This document shows positions 1 through 7,370 of a DNA stretch of 22,407 bases, piece after piece. How positions within the stretch are numbered: the first letter of the stretch is position 1; each line of letters starts with the position of its first letter. The notes below the pieces were generated by a model. The model ran no database searches, was not told where the DNA came from, and was given only the letters and a program-made list of their open reading frames with translations. The stretch comes from JAWWPY01 sp964412845 (GTDB lineage Bacteria > Actinomycetota > Actinomycetes > Streptosporangiales > Streptosporangiaceae): positions 1-22,407 of the forward strand of contig CAYPQM010000113.1 of the NCBI GenBank assembly GCA_964412845.1, written 5' to 3'. A program made the position numbers and the translations under genes.

Positions 1-17
1 GAGCCTGCCGGTTATTC

Positions 18-60
18 ATGGTAAGGAGAAGGTCTACGGCTCGATTCCGTAAGGGACTCC
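18..60 (+). repeat. attachment-site remnant: 3' half of tRNA-Thr(GGU), copy 1
   Basis: The sequence reads as the 3' half of a tRNA: anticodon loop ATGGTAA (anticodon GGT, threonine), stem strand GGAGA, variable loop AGGTC, T-stem TACGG/CCGTA around a seven-base loop, then an acceptor strand. It is slightly decayed: the T-loop begins CTCGATT instead of TTCGATT, and the acceptor strand is one base short of the copy at 16420. The bases upstream do not form the 5' half of a tRNA, so this is not a functional gene. Integrases of many actinobacterial integrative elements use tRNA 3' ends as attachment sites, and integration leaves such fragments behind. The attachment-site role is inference. Confidence 0.75.
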
Positions 61-325
61 CAGCTAATGGACGTTTTTCGAATGTGAAACCGAGTACCTC
101 ACCCTCCGAAAGTGCCACTTGAGTGGCAGTCACGGTTCTGTCGAGGCTGGCTCAGCAGCCGCTTCTCTAGAGATGGGGCACCGCAGAGCGTCTCCGGTGT
201 CCGGAAGAGGTACCAGGTCGCTATGGGGAACGGACATTGACCATCGGCCGCCCCCTGACCTCGGGCACCACGCAGAGTGAGGAATGCTGTCATGCTCCGC
301 GTCTCTAGTGGCAGCAGATCGGCTC
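61..325 (+). repeat. long diverged direct repeat, copy 1 (probable element end)
   Basis: This stretch matches 16464-16727 at roughly four positions in five by eye, with compensating one-base indels. It follows the tRNA-Thr fragment in both places. It contains a perfect inverted repeat, TGCCACT-TG-AGTGGCA (113-128), conserved in the other copy. Minus-strand reading frames across it are open but their conserved parts are in changing frames, so I do not call a gene. The simplest reading is the terminal segment of a family of integrative elements, possibly with integrase arm-binding sites. Confidence 0.65.
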
Positions 326-348
326 CTCTCTGTCAAGAGGCTGCCGTT

Positions 349-570
349 TTAGCCGTTGATTCCGGCGTCTTCGATGAGGTAATGGTGGAGTCGGGCGCTG
401 GCGTCGAGGATCTCGATGCCTACGAGGCGGCCATCTTCCCAGTCCAGCGCGACAAACCCTTCGGTGCCGGGCGGGGTGCTGGCCTGGGTCGTGGCGCGGC
501 CTGGTAAGAGCGGGCCGCTAGTGAGATGGATGTAGACCGCGTCGGCGGCGGGGTCGTAGGTGATCCGCAC
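349..570 (-). CDS. DUF2283 family small protein
   Basis: The 73-residue product begins VRITYDPAADAVYIHL and contains WEDGRLVGIEILDAS near residues 44-58, the two signature blocks of DUF2283. These are short proteins of unknown function built from about 50-75 residues. I chose the GTG at 570 because it places the family's usual MxITYD start at residue 1 and has a GGAG four bases upstream; the open frame runs further up only by accident. A broken IS110 transposase ends just upstream on the same strand, so the native promoter has probably been displaced. The middle (residues 22-38, rich in Thr, Pro and Gly) is looser than usual for the family. Confidence 0.75.
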   Translation of the reverse strand: MRITYDPAADAVYIHLTSGPLLPGRATTQASTPPGTEGFVALDWEDGRLVGIEILDASARLHHYLIEDAGING

Positions 571-581
571 GCTCCGCTTGT

Positions 582-1608
582 GCCCCGCCGGTCGGCGAGG
601 AACTGGTAGCAGGCCAGGTCGGACAGCCGCCGCTTGAGGCACCGCAGCGCCTCCTTCGGCGTCTTGCCCTCGCACCGCTTGCGCTCGTAATACAGCCGGC
701 CGGGGGTGCCGGGGTAGCGGATCTGGGTGACCGCCATCATGTGCAGGGCGTGGTTGATTCGCCGGTTCCCGGCGCGCGAGAGCGGTGGCGGATCTGGTCA
801 CCGGAGGAGGCGTCGATCGGCGCGGTGCCGTTGTAGCTGGCGAAGGCGTCCTTGGTGGCGAACGGGGCCACGTCACCAACCTCGGCCGGCAGGCGCCCGG
901 CGATCACCGGCCCAATGCCGGACAGCTCAGGCAGGCCGGTGCCAGAGGCCGTGACTAGGGCGGCGATCTGCGTGCCGACGTACTTGATCCGGGCATCCAG
1001 GGCACGGATGCCAGCGAGGTGGTCGCGGGCGATATGGACCCGGACGCGGCCCACGTCATCGGCCGGGCGGATGAGGGCGAGCAGCGCCGGGGCCTTGTTC
1101 GCCGGCAGTTCGCGGCGCATTCCGCCAGGAGTCAGCTCCGCCAGCAGCCGGTGCAGTCGGTGCACCGCCTGGGTGCGCTGCGCGGTGAGCTCCTCGCGCC
1201 GGTCACACAACAGCCGCAGGCTCACCAGGGCATCGTCACCGCCACCGGGAGCACACCGGTGCCATCCAGTGCCGCCAGGCCGGCCGAGACCGCGTCGTGT
1301 TTGTCGGTCTTGCGGCCATGCCCGCACGAGTACACCCGCACCCGGGCAGCCAGCTTGGCCGGCACATCCAGACCGCCTAGCCGTCAGCGACCAGCCGCTG
1401 AGCCAAAGACCGGCCCGCACTATGGCATCCTCCGGCCGCCCAGCGCCGCTGGGCCCACCGCGCCGCGAACACTGTCAGCTGCGCATAGCCATCCTCACTG
1501 TTCGCGAAACCGGGCCGACTCGATCAGCGTCTTGGTCACCGGGTCCAGCACCGCGGCGGTGTTGCTGGCCTTATGCGGGTTCACGGCGATCATCACAACA
1601 TCGTTCAA
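582..1608 (-). pseudogene. IS110-family transposase, frameshifted remnant
   Basis: The family is recognisable in pieces on the minus strand. There is an N-terminal start (TTG at 1608, with GGAGG seven bases upstream) reading MIAVNPHKASNTAAVLDP, the DEDD-type N-terminal end. A central helical region follows (residues such as LRLLCDRREELTAQRTQAVHR). Then comes the Transposase_20 segment LPELSGIGPVIAGRL and ASYNGTAPIDASSGD. The C-terminal part (YPGTPGRLYYERKRCEGKTPKEALRCLKRRLSD) is in another frame. At least three frame changes or stops interrupt it, near 1500, 1400 and 760. IS110 elements have no clear terminal inverted repeats, so I cannot mark the element ends. It is almost certainly immobile. 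Confidence 0.85.
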
Positions 1609-1619
1609 GAAGGTTCCTC

Positions 1620-1738
1620 CTAGCCATCGGCGGTGTCTTCTGGCGAGGAGGGCAATGCAACTTCGGGCAGCAGCCGGTCATCGATCAGCTCACGCAGCGG
1701 AGCCAGGCCCTGCTCCGCCGAGGGGGATTTTCCCCGCC
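1620..1738 (-). pseudogene. possible C-terminal gene fragment upstream of the IS110 transposase
   Basis: A minus-strand reading frame ending at TAG (1622-1620) gives EQGLAPLRELIDDRLLPEV followed by a short acidic tail, which has the composition of a real protein end. Its stop codon overlaps the transposase ribosome binding site. There is no credible start and I do not recognise the family. It may be a remnant of a gene formerly joined to the insertion sequence. Confidence 0.2.
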
Positions 1739-1807
1739 GTAATGAGCAGCCTCCCCCAAAAGCCCATCAGCTTCCGCACTGTGCACCATCCTGGCCGAGC
1801 TAGGCTC

Positions 1808-1871
1808 TTGACATGTAATGGACATGATCGTGGTTCTCCCTTCGTAACAGTGACCATTCCCACTGGTCACT
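1808..1871 (+). promoter_or_regulatory. putative operator region upstream of the peptide operon: direct and inverted repeats
   Basis: Two signals lie here. First, TTGACA at 1808-1813 overlaps a direct repeat, GACATG at 1810 and at 1821, an 11-bp period like the spacing of heptamer repeats bound by SARP regulators, although no SARP domain is encoded in this operon. Second, 1849-1871 is a perfect inverted repeat with 8-bp arms, AGTGACCA and TGGTCACT, and a 7-base spacer. The half-site ACTGGTCA recurs at 1972-1979. No good -10 follows TTGACA at 16-19 bases, so I call a regulatory region rather than a promoter. Confidence 0.45.
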
Positions 1872-1961
1872 CAGTTCCCTTTGATCACCCCTTACACACC
1901 TGGAGAGAACCACCGAGATCATTTATTCTTACATCTCAAAGGGAGTCTGATCTTTGCAGCG

Positions 1962-1990
1962 TAGTCAGGGGACTGGTCAAACGATATGCT
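1962..1990 (+). promoter_or_regulatory. candidate promoter for the peptide operon
   Basis: TAGTCA (1962-1967) and TATGCT (1985-1990) are separated by 17 bases, each matching four of six consensus positions. A predicted start near 1997 would leave a leader of about 47 bases before the peptide start at 2044. The half-site ACTGGTCA (1972-1979) sits in the spacer, which would suit a repressor or activator. This is the best candidate I see but it is weak. Confidence 0.3.
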
Positions 1991-2043
1991 GCCAGCCAGG
2001 CAGGCAGGCAACGTGCTATCTGTGATCTAGGAAGGATCCCACC

Positions 2044-2187
2044 ATGCGAAGCGGTGCTGAGCGGGTGTCGGCCGGGTCGCTTTCCGAGCGGGTGCAAGAC
2101 TCGCAAGAAGAGCGGGCCTCCGGCAGTACGGGGATATTCGCGCTGGCTCGCAAGATGCCCGACGGGGCTGTGCGCAAGGGAAGCTAG
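2044..2187 (+). CDS. 47-residue putative RiPP precursor peptide
   Basis: ATG at 2044 follows AGGAAGGA with a seven-base spacer, one of the strongest ribosome binding sites in the window. The product is 47 residues. Its N-terminal two thirds are hydrophilic and rich in Ser, Glu and Arg (MRSGAERVSAGSLSERVQ...), leader-like. The C-terminal part reads GIFALARKMPDGAVRKGS (residues 30-47), leaving D40, K37, K45 and S47 as candidate side chains for ATP-grasp ester or amide bonds or formylation. Its stop lies six bases before the ATP-grasp start, so the two are surely cotranscribed. It contains ATA, a rare codon in high-GC actinobacteria. It does not match a precursor family I know, so the precursor role is inferred from size, position and the adjacent ligase. 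Confidence 0.65.
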   Translation: MRSGAERVSAGSLSERVQDSQEERASGSTGIFALARKMPDGAVRKGS

Positions 2188-2193
2188 TCATTG

Positions 2194-3093
2194 ATGCGTG
2201 GGCTGGTCACCTTTGTCGGCAGTTCGGTCAGTCACGCGGACTGGCTCGCGCTGTCGGAGCGGGGAGTGCCCATAGAATGGATCTCCATTGCTGATCTTCT
2301 GACGGTTGCTCGGATCGAGATCGGTAACGGGCGATCGACGGTGGTCACAGGGCTGGAAGGGCGTTCCGCTCTCTGGTACAACCCGGGTTCCTTCGACGCG
2401 CTCGAGCTCGATCTGCGCTTCGGTCATGTCGGCGACCAAGGGGACTTCATCCTCCGGCAATATACGGCACTGCTGGCCTGCGTCGAGGACGGGCTAGACT
2501 GCATCGACCCGCCGTCCCTGCAACGCCGCCGCGCGAACAAGCTGATTCAGGCCGTCGAGATGAACACGCTAGTGCCCGATCTTCTCATCGAGACGAGGGT
2601 GACGTCGGATCCGCGGGAGATGCGACCCGGTGACGTTGCGAAACACGTGAGCGAGACGCGCCGGGTGACCGACGACACCGCTTTCTACGCCTACCGGCTC
2701 AGCGCCGGTGATATAACGGACATGGCTAGCGGCGCCCGGGCGCCGATCATCTGCCAGCCCTTTATCGGAGCGCCCCGCGAATACCGCACCTTCTGGTTCG
2801 GCGAGCACGCCGTTACTGTGCAGATCCCGCGTCCGGGCAGCGGATCTGAGGTCGATATCCAGTTTTTCCCGAAATTGATCGCGGACGCGAAGGTGGTCGA
2901 GACTCCCGTGGAATTGCCGTGGTCGAGGATTCGGGACGGCATGGGACTTTCGATGTTCGCGATCGACTACGTCATTCCGGCGAGCGGCCCCTTGGTATTC
3001 GAGATGAATCCGGTCTTCAGTTGGGCCTGGCTGCCACCGGATTGTGTCGATCCGGTGGCGGAGGCCGTGAAGAGAGCGCTCGAGAATTTCTGA
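2194..3093 (+). CDS. ATP-grasp peptide ligase (RimK/MvdD-like)
   Basis: The 299-residue protein has the plan of graspetide-type ligases. The pre-ATP-grasp N-terminal domain includes ALWYNPGS (59-66), corresponding to the usual WYRRP-type motif. The ATP-grasp domain has K116 and K150 as candidate nucleotide-contacting lysines, REYRTFWFG (195-203), FAIDYV (255-260, D258) and the metal-binding FEMN (269-272, E270 and N272), followed by the typical SWAWL...DPVAEAV end. Family enzymes phosphorylate a carboxylate and pass it to an amine or alcohol. In RiPP pathways they make side-chain esters or amides on a precursor peptide. I prefer ATG 2194 over the TTG one codon earlier. The gene is six bases after the peptide gene and 15 before the formyltransferase. 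It uses ATA and other AT-ending codons more than neighbouring genes, hinting at transfer. The substrate is inferred. Confidence 0.85.
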   Translation: MRGLVTFVGSSVSHADWLALSERGVPIEWISIADLLTVARIEIGNGRSTVVTGLEGRSALWYNPGSFDALELDLRFGHVGDQGDFILRQYTALLACVEDGLDCIDPPSLQRRRANKLIQAVEMNTLVPDLLIETRVTSDPREMRPGDVAKHVSETRRVTDDTAFYAYRLSAGDITDMASGARAPIICQPFIGAPREYRTFWFGEHAVTVQIPRPGSGSEVDIQFFPKLIADAKVVETPVELPWSRIRDGMGLSMFAIDYVIPASGPLVFEMNPVFSWAWLPPDCVDPVAEAVKRALENF

Positions 3094-3108
3094 TCTGGAG
3101 GAGACCAG

Positions 3109-3933
3109 GTGGGTGGACTACGCGTGGCCTACGCCGGTCACGATTTTTTCTTTTCGTGTCTGCAGCAGGTGCTGAAGCACAAGGACGTCGAACTTGTCTG
3201 GTGCCTCACCGAGGCGCCGGACGGATTGCAGCCGGCGGGAAGCGTTCGCGGGCTGGCCGAGAAAGCCCGGGCGCGGGTGCACACGGGCCGCCCGACGAAG
3301 GAGATGCTGGAAGAGTTCAACGGCTCGGACATCGACCTCCTCGTCTGCGCCGCCTACATGTACAAAGTGCCGGTGAGCGAAATGATGGTGAAGTGGGCCG
3401 TCAACGTTCACCCCGCTCTGCTCCCGCAGGGAAAGGGTCCGAACCCGCTGCCCTATCTGGTCACGGACTTCCCGCAGCTTTCCGGAGTTTCGATCCACGA
3501 GATGACCGAGGAGATGGACAGCGGGCCGCTGCTCCTGCAGACGCCCATCCCCCTGGACGGGGGCGACGGGCTGGACGAGTTCTACCTAAAACTGCTCGCC
3601 GCCTCGGCGCGGCTGCTGAGGGAGTTCCTCACCGACGTCGAGGGCTACTTCGCGCGGAAAATCGTGAGCGGGGAGGGCTCCTACTGGCCGGAGAAGACCG
3701 ACGAGCAGCGTACGGTGGTGGCCGCCGTAGCTACGGCGTCGGAAGTCCGCGCCTTCCACTCTGAATTCGGCATGTTCGGCTTCCTGCTGCGGCTGGCCGA
3801 CGGGACGACGCGGGAGGTCAAGAACCTTAAAGTGTCCACGTGTGAACACGACTATCGGCCGGGTAGCGTTGTGGGAGAGTTGAGCAGCGGAACGGTCGTC
3901 GCAGTCAGCGACGGTTTGCTGCGTTTCTTCTAG
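3109..3933 (+). CDS. N-formyltransferase family protein (Fmt-like)
   Basis: The 274-residue protein starts at GTG 3109 with GGAGGAG a few bases upstream. It has the formyltransferase N-terminal Rossmann-type domain with the catalytic Asn-His-Asp set: NVHPALLPQGKGPNP places N99 and H101, and EEMDSGPLLLQ places D137. A smaller C-terminal domain follows from about residue 205 (FHSEFGMFGFLLRLADG...), as in methionyl-tRNA and sugar formyltransferases. Relatives transfer a formyl group from 10-formyltetrahydrofolate to an amine. It is shorter than housekeeping Fmt (about 310) and sits between a peptide ligase and a STAND protein, so a dedicated substrate is more likely than initiator tRNA: the peptide N-terminus, a lysine side chain, or a small amine that is later ligated. 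The target is inference. Confidence 0.85.
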   Translation: MGGLRVAYAGHDFFFSCLQQVLKHKDVELVWCLTEAPDGLQPAGSVRGLAEKARARVHTGRPTKEMLEEFNGSDIDLLVCAAYMYKVPVSEMMVKWAVNVHPALLPQGKGPNPLPYLVTDFPQLSGVSIHEMTEEMDSGPLLLQTPIPLDGGDGLDEFYLKLLAASARLLREFLTDVEGYFARKIVSGEGSYWPEKTDEQRTVVAAVATASEVRAFHSEFGMFGFLLRLADGTTREVKNLKVSTCEHDYRPGSVVGELSSGTVVAVSDGLLRFF

Positions 3934-3944
3934 AGACCGGGAGC

Positions 3945-6900
3945 ATGACGGTGCTGGGGCGGGTCTTTCTCAGTCACACATCCGAATTGCGCCAGTATCC
4001 CGCGCACCGCTCCTATGTTGATGCGGCGGAGCGGGCGGTCAAGCGCGTGCAGGACACGCCCCTCGATATGGCGTACTTCACCGCCGAGGCCCGCCCGTCC
4101 GCGGACGCGTGCCGGGAGGCCGTCGCCGCCGCGGACGTCTACGTCGGCATCATCGGGTTCCGCTATGGGACGCCTATGAAGGACGATCCGTCCCGGTCGT
4201 ACACGCAGATGGAGTTCGCCGCGGCGACCGAGGCCGGCATACCCCGGCTCGTTTTCATCCTGGATGAGAACACCGAGGGACCGTCGGCCCTATTCCGCGA
4301 CCTTGAATTCGGGAACCGCCAGGAGCAATTCCGCCGCGAGCTCCTCGACTCCGACGTCACGGTGCGCATGGTCTCCGATCCATCCGACTTGGAAACCGCG
4401 CTCTACCAGTCGCTGGTGACGCTCGACAACCACGCGGCCACGAGGACGCACGGCGGTCTGCCGGCTGAGGCGTCGCACTTCACCGGCCGGGACGGGCCTC
4501 TCAATGAGCTGATGGTGCAGATCGCGAGGGATCGCCCGCGCGGAACCGTTGTCTCGATCTACGCGATCGACGGCATGGCGGGCGTGGGAAAGACGGCGTT
4601 CGCCCGCCACGCCGCCCAGGTACTGGCCGGGAACTACCGGGACGGGTCCATCTGGATCGACCTGTACGGCCACACGCCCGGCATGGAGCCGCGGGACCCG
4701 GCGGAGGTCTTGGAGCAGCTCATGATCAGGCTGGGGACGCCGCCCGACCGGATCGAGAAGGGCATCGTCGCCCGTCGCGAGCAGTGGCGACAGCTGGCCC
4801 ACCACCGAAAGTTGCTGATCGTGCTGGACAACGCTTACAGCAGCAACCAGGTGCAGCCGCTGATGCCCGAGGCGCCCGAGTGTCTGGTGCTGGTTACGAG
4901 CCGCCGGAAGCTCAGCGGGCTCACCGATGCGTATCCCCTCTACCTCGACGTCCTCGGGTGGGAGGAGGCCGAGACGCTCTTCACCCGCCTGGTCGGGGAG
5001 GATCGGTGCGCGGACCGCCGGGCCGTCCGCGCGGTGCTAGAAGCGTGTGGCCGCCTGCCGCTCGCGATCCGCCTGATCGCCGCCCGGCTGCGGCATCACC
5101 CCGGCGAGATGGTCGCCGACGTCGCCGCGGACCTGGCGGAGCGGTCAGGTGCGCTGGACGCGCTCGAGGCCGAGGACCTGTCGGTGCGGGTGGCGTTCGA
5201 TTGGTCGTACCGGTCACTGACCGAGGCGCAGCAACGGGCGTTCCGGCTCCTCGGCTGGCACCCGGGACCGGAGTTGAGTCAACAGGTCGTCGCCGCGGTC
5301 GCCGGCTTGAACCCGGCCCCTGCTCGGCGGATCTCGCGGCAGCTGGCCGATCACAACCTCCTTGAGGAGGTCGTGATGCCCGGGGTGCCGGGCGCGCCGC
5401 GCTACCGCATGCACGACCTGGTGCGGCTCTACGCCCGGGAGAAGGCCGTGTCGGAGGAGCCGACTGGCGAGGAGGCTGCGCTCCTGCAGCGCCTGACCAC
5501 GAGCTACCTAGCGGCGCTCAGACTCGCCGACAGCCTGCTGAGCGCGGGCGGGGAGGACGCCAGGCGTCCTGAGAGCCCGGTCAACCTGGTGGACAAGCAG
5601 CAGGCCCGCGCCTGGATCTCCGTCGACCGCCGGAGCATAGTGGCCTGCGCCGATGCCGCGCCGGTGGGTCGCGAGGTCGCTATTATGGCCTCCATCGCCG
5701 CGCAGCACCTGCGGGCTCTGGGCTATTGGTCGGACGTCCGTCGTCTGCACACGCGTAACATCGAAATCTACGACGAGCTCGGCGACGCCGCGGGCCAGAT
5801 GTCGTCGCTCTGGCGGCTCGGCGATGTCGAGCGGCTGCTCGGCGAGTACACCAGGGCCAGCGAACATCACGAACGCGCGCTCGCTATGGCGGAGGCTGTC
5901 GGCGACCGGATCGCCATGACGGCGATCCTTTGCGAGCGGGGCGATGTCGAGCGCCTGGTCGGCGAGTACGAGAAGGCGCGCGTCACCTACACCGACGCGC
6001 TCGCCCTCGCCCGTGAGCTGGGCGACGGTCGACGCACGGCCGCGTCGCTGTGGGGCCTGGGGCACGTGTCGTGGCTCCTCGGTGAGTTCGATCAGGCCCG
6101 GGAGGCGTACGGGAGAGCCCTGGAGGAATCGCGGGAAGCGTTGGATACCCGGGTCGAGGTGCTGTCGCTGTTCGGGCTCGGCGAGGTGGAGCGGATGACC
6201 GGCCACTATCCCGAGGCGCGGGACCATCACTCGGAGGGTTTCCGGATCGCGCGGGACACCGGCGACCGCGGCGGTCAGATCGACACGCTGTGGGGTCTGG
6301 CCGAGGTGGAGCGTGCGGTCGGGGAGTGTGCGGACTCGCGGATCCACCATAACGAGACGCTTCTGCTGACCCGCGAGCTCAGCGAGCGCGCCAGCGAGTC
6401 CCTCACGCTCTGGGCTCTGGCCGAACTGGAGGTGATGGGAGGGAAGCTCTTCGAGGCGCGCGACTACCAGGTGCAGGCACTGGAGATCGCGCGTGCCATC
6501 GGCTTTCCGCGTGCCGAGGCAGATGCACTGTGCGGGCTCGCGAAGATCGAGTGGTCGACAGCGCAGCTCGAGAACGCGTGGCTGCATCAAACCCAAGGCC
6601 TTGAACTCGCGCGAAAGCTCGGCGCCCGAACCACCGAAGTGGCGGCCGAGAACGGCATGGCGCAGCTCGAGGCGATCGGCGGCGACCTCGCGAAGGCCGG
6701 GGAGCTCTACGCGAACGCGCTGTCAGTGGCGCGGGAAATCGGGTACTGGAGGGGCGAGGCGGAGGCGCTGCTGGGTCTTGCCGAGACGCGGCGCCTGGCC
6801 GGCGACAGCGTCGTCGCGCGCGACCACTATGGCGAGTGCCTGGAGTCGGCCCGGCGCCGCGGCGACACGCCCTGCGAGGCCAGGGCGCTGACCGGGCTCG

Positions 6901-7037
6901 GCGACGCGGCCGCCGCCCAGGACGGCGAGGCCTGCGAACACTGGCAGGCGGCAGCGAATCTTTACCGGCGGATGACCCTGCCGATTCCCGCCAGCCTCAA
7001 AGCATCGCTAAGAACCTGCCAGGATCGGTCCGCCTGA
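3945..7037 (+). CDS. DUF4062 / NB-ARC / TPR STAND-type protein
   Basis: This 1030-residue protein begins with a DUF4062 domain (about 5-160: RVFLSHTSELRQYP, YFTAEARPSADACREAV, VYVGIIGFRYG), a TIR-related fold. An NB-ARC ATPase follows with P-loop GMAGVGKT (210-217), Walker B KLLIVLDN near 290, a TSRR sensor segment and GRLPLAIRL near 368. A winged-helix region ends in MHDLVRLYAR near 488. About ten TPR units of roughly 40 residues (about 610-1010) share the pattern LWGLGEVERLxGEYxxARxxHxxAL. STAND ATPases of this design act as ligand-triggered switches in regulation or in conflict and immunity. There is no SARP or other obvious DNA-binding domain, so the AfsR label does not fit. ATG 3945 is 11 bases after the formyltransferase stop with GGGAG upstream. 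It may sense, regulate or be targeted by the peptide product; this is inference. Confidence 0.88.
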   Translation: MTVLGRVFLSHTSELRQYPAHRSYVDAAERAVKRVQDTPLDMAYFTAEARPSADACREAVAAADVYVGIIGFRYGTPMKDDPSRSYTQMEFAAATEAGIPRLVFILDENTEGPSALFRDLEFGNRQEQFRRELLDSDVTVRMVSDPSDLETALYQSLVTLDNHAATRTHGGLPAEASHFTGRDGPLNELMVQIARDRPRGTVVSIYAIDGMAGVGKTAFARHAAQVLAGNYRDGSIWIDLYGHTPGMEPRDPAEVLEQLMIRLGTPPDRIEKGIVARREQWRQLAHHRKLLIVLDNAYSSNQVQPLMPEAPECLVLVTSRRKLSGLTDAYPLYLDVLGWEEAETLFTRLVGEDRCADRRAVRAVLEACGRLPLAIRLIAARLRHHPGEMVADVAADLAERSGALDALEAEDLSVRVAFDWSYRSLTEAQQRAFRLLGWHPGPELSQQVVAAVAGLNPAPARRISRQLADHNLLEEVVMPGVPGAPRYRMHDLVRLYAREKAVSEEPTGEEAALLQRLTTSYLAALRLADSLLSAGGEDARRPESPVNLVDKQQARAWISVDRRSIVACADAAPVGREVAIMASIAAQHLRALGYWSDVRRLHTRNIEIYDELGDAAGQMSSLWRLGDVERLLGEYTRASEHHERALAMAEAVGDRIAMTAILCERGDVERLVGEYEKARVTYTDALALARELGDGRRTAASLWGLGHVSWLLGEFDQAREAYGRALEESREALDTRVEVLSLFGLGEVERMTGHYPEARDHHSEGFRIARDTGDRGGQIDTLWGLAEVERAVGECADSRIHHNETLLLTRELSERASESLTLWALAELEVMGGKLFEARDYQVQALEIARAIGFPRAEADALCGLAKIEWSTAQLENAWLHQTQGLELARKLGARTTEVAAENGMAQLEAIGGDLAKAGELYANALSVAREIGYWRGEAEALLGLAETRRLAGDSVVARDHYGECLESARRRGDTPCEARALTGLGDAAAAQDGEACEHWQAAANLYRRMTLPIPASLKASLRTCQDRSA

Positions 7038-7048
7038 TTGGTCGGGGT

Positions 7049-7075
7049 GGACCCTTGGGCTCAGGCCCCGGGTCC
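7049..7075 (+). terminator. transcription terminator hairpin after the peptide operon
   Basis: GGACCC pairs with GGGTCC at the base, and GGGC with GCCC above it, closing a TCAG loop. There is a small bulge between the two stems. It starts 11 bases after the STAND-protein stop. No clear T-tract follows, as is common in actinobacteria. It fits the end of the four-gene transcription unit. Confidence 0.6.
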
Positions 7076-7370
7076 CGTTCTACGTCATCAGAGCCGAGCG
7101 CGCCCGGCGCTTTGACAACCTGTGCGCACACGTCGGACGCGATCCCACCGCTATCCGGCATTCAGTGGTCTGCTTCCGCCGCTGACGCCGTGGGACCTGA
7201 CTTCGGCCAAACTAGTGCGCAAGTCAGTGGCCATTGATCGCTTCGATGGCGATGCGGAGTTCGTCGGGTAGCGGGTCGGCCGCGGTGGCCGTCCTGGCGT
7301 AGAGAGCTGGCACTCAGCCGCACAGGCTGACTCTCGATGACACGCCGGTCCGGCGCAGCGGAGGCTCTTG
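7076..7370. other. intergenic stretch with a small minus-strand gene fragment
   Basis: No full gene is visible. On the minus strand, 7313-7224 encodes 29 residues ending ADPLPDELRIAIEAINGH and a stop, which reads like the C-terminal end of a degraded protein that I cannot identify. GGAGG at 7360-7364 is the ribosome binding site for the next gene. Confidence 0.4.

Noticed and set aside
1019..2194. A long plus-strand ORF of 391 residues.
   Set aside because: It is the shadow of the minus-strand IS110 remnant followed by regulatory DNA and the peptide gene; composition is Arg/Pro/Ala-rich and it resembles nothing.
5508..6596. A 362-residue minus-strand ORF.
   Set aside because: It is the mirror of the TPR repeats of the STAND gene.
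3945..7037. Calling the STAND protein an AfsR/SARP activator.
   Set aside because: The N-terminus is DUF4062, not a SARP winged helix with a BTAD domain.
2044..7037. Assigning the operon to the FxSxx-COOH or TgmABC-type systems.
   Set aside because: No radical SAM enzyme is present, the peptide lacks the FxSxx ending, and the third enzyme is a formyltransferase rather than a methyltransferase.
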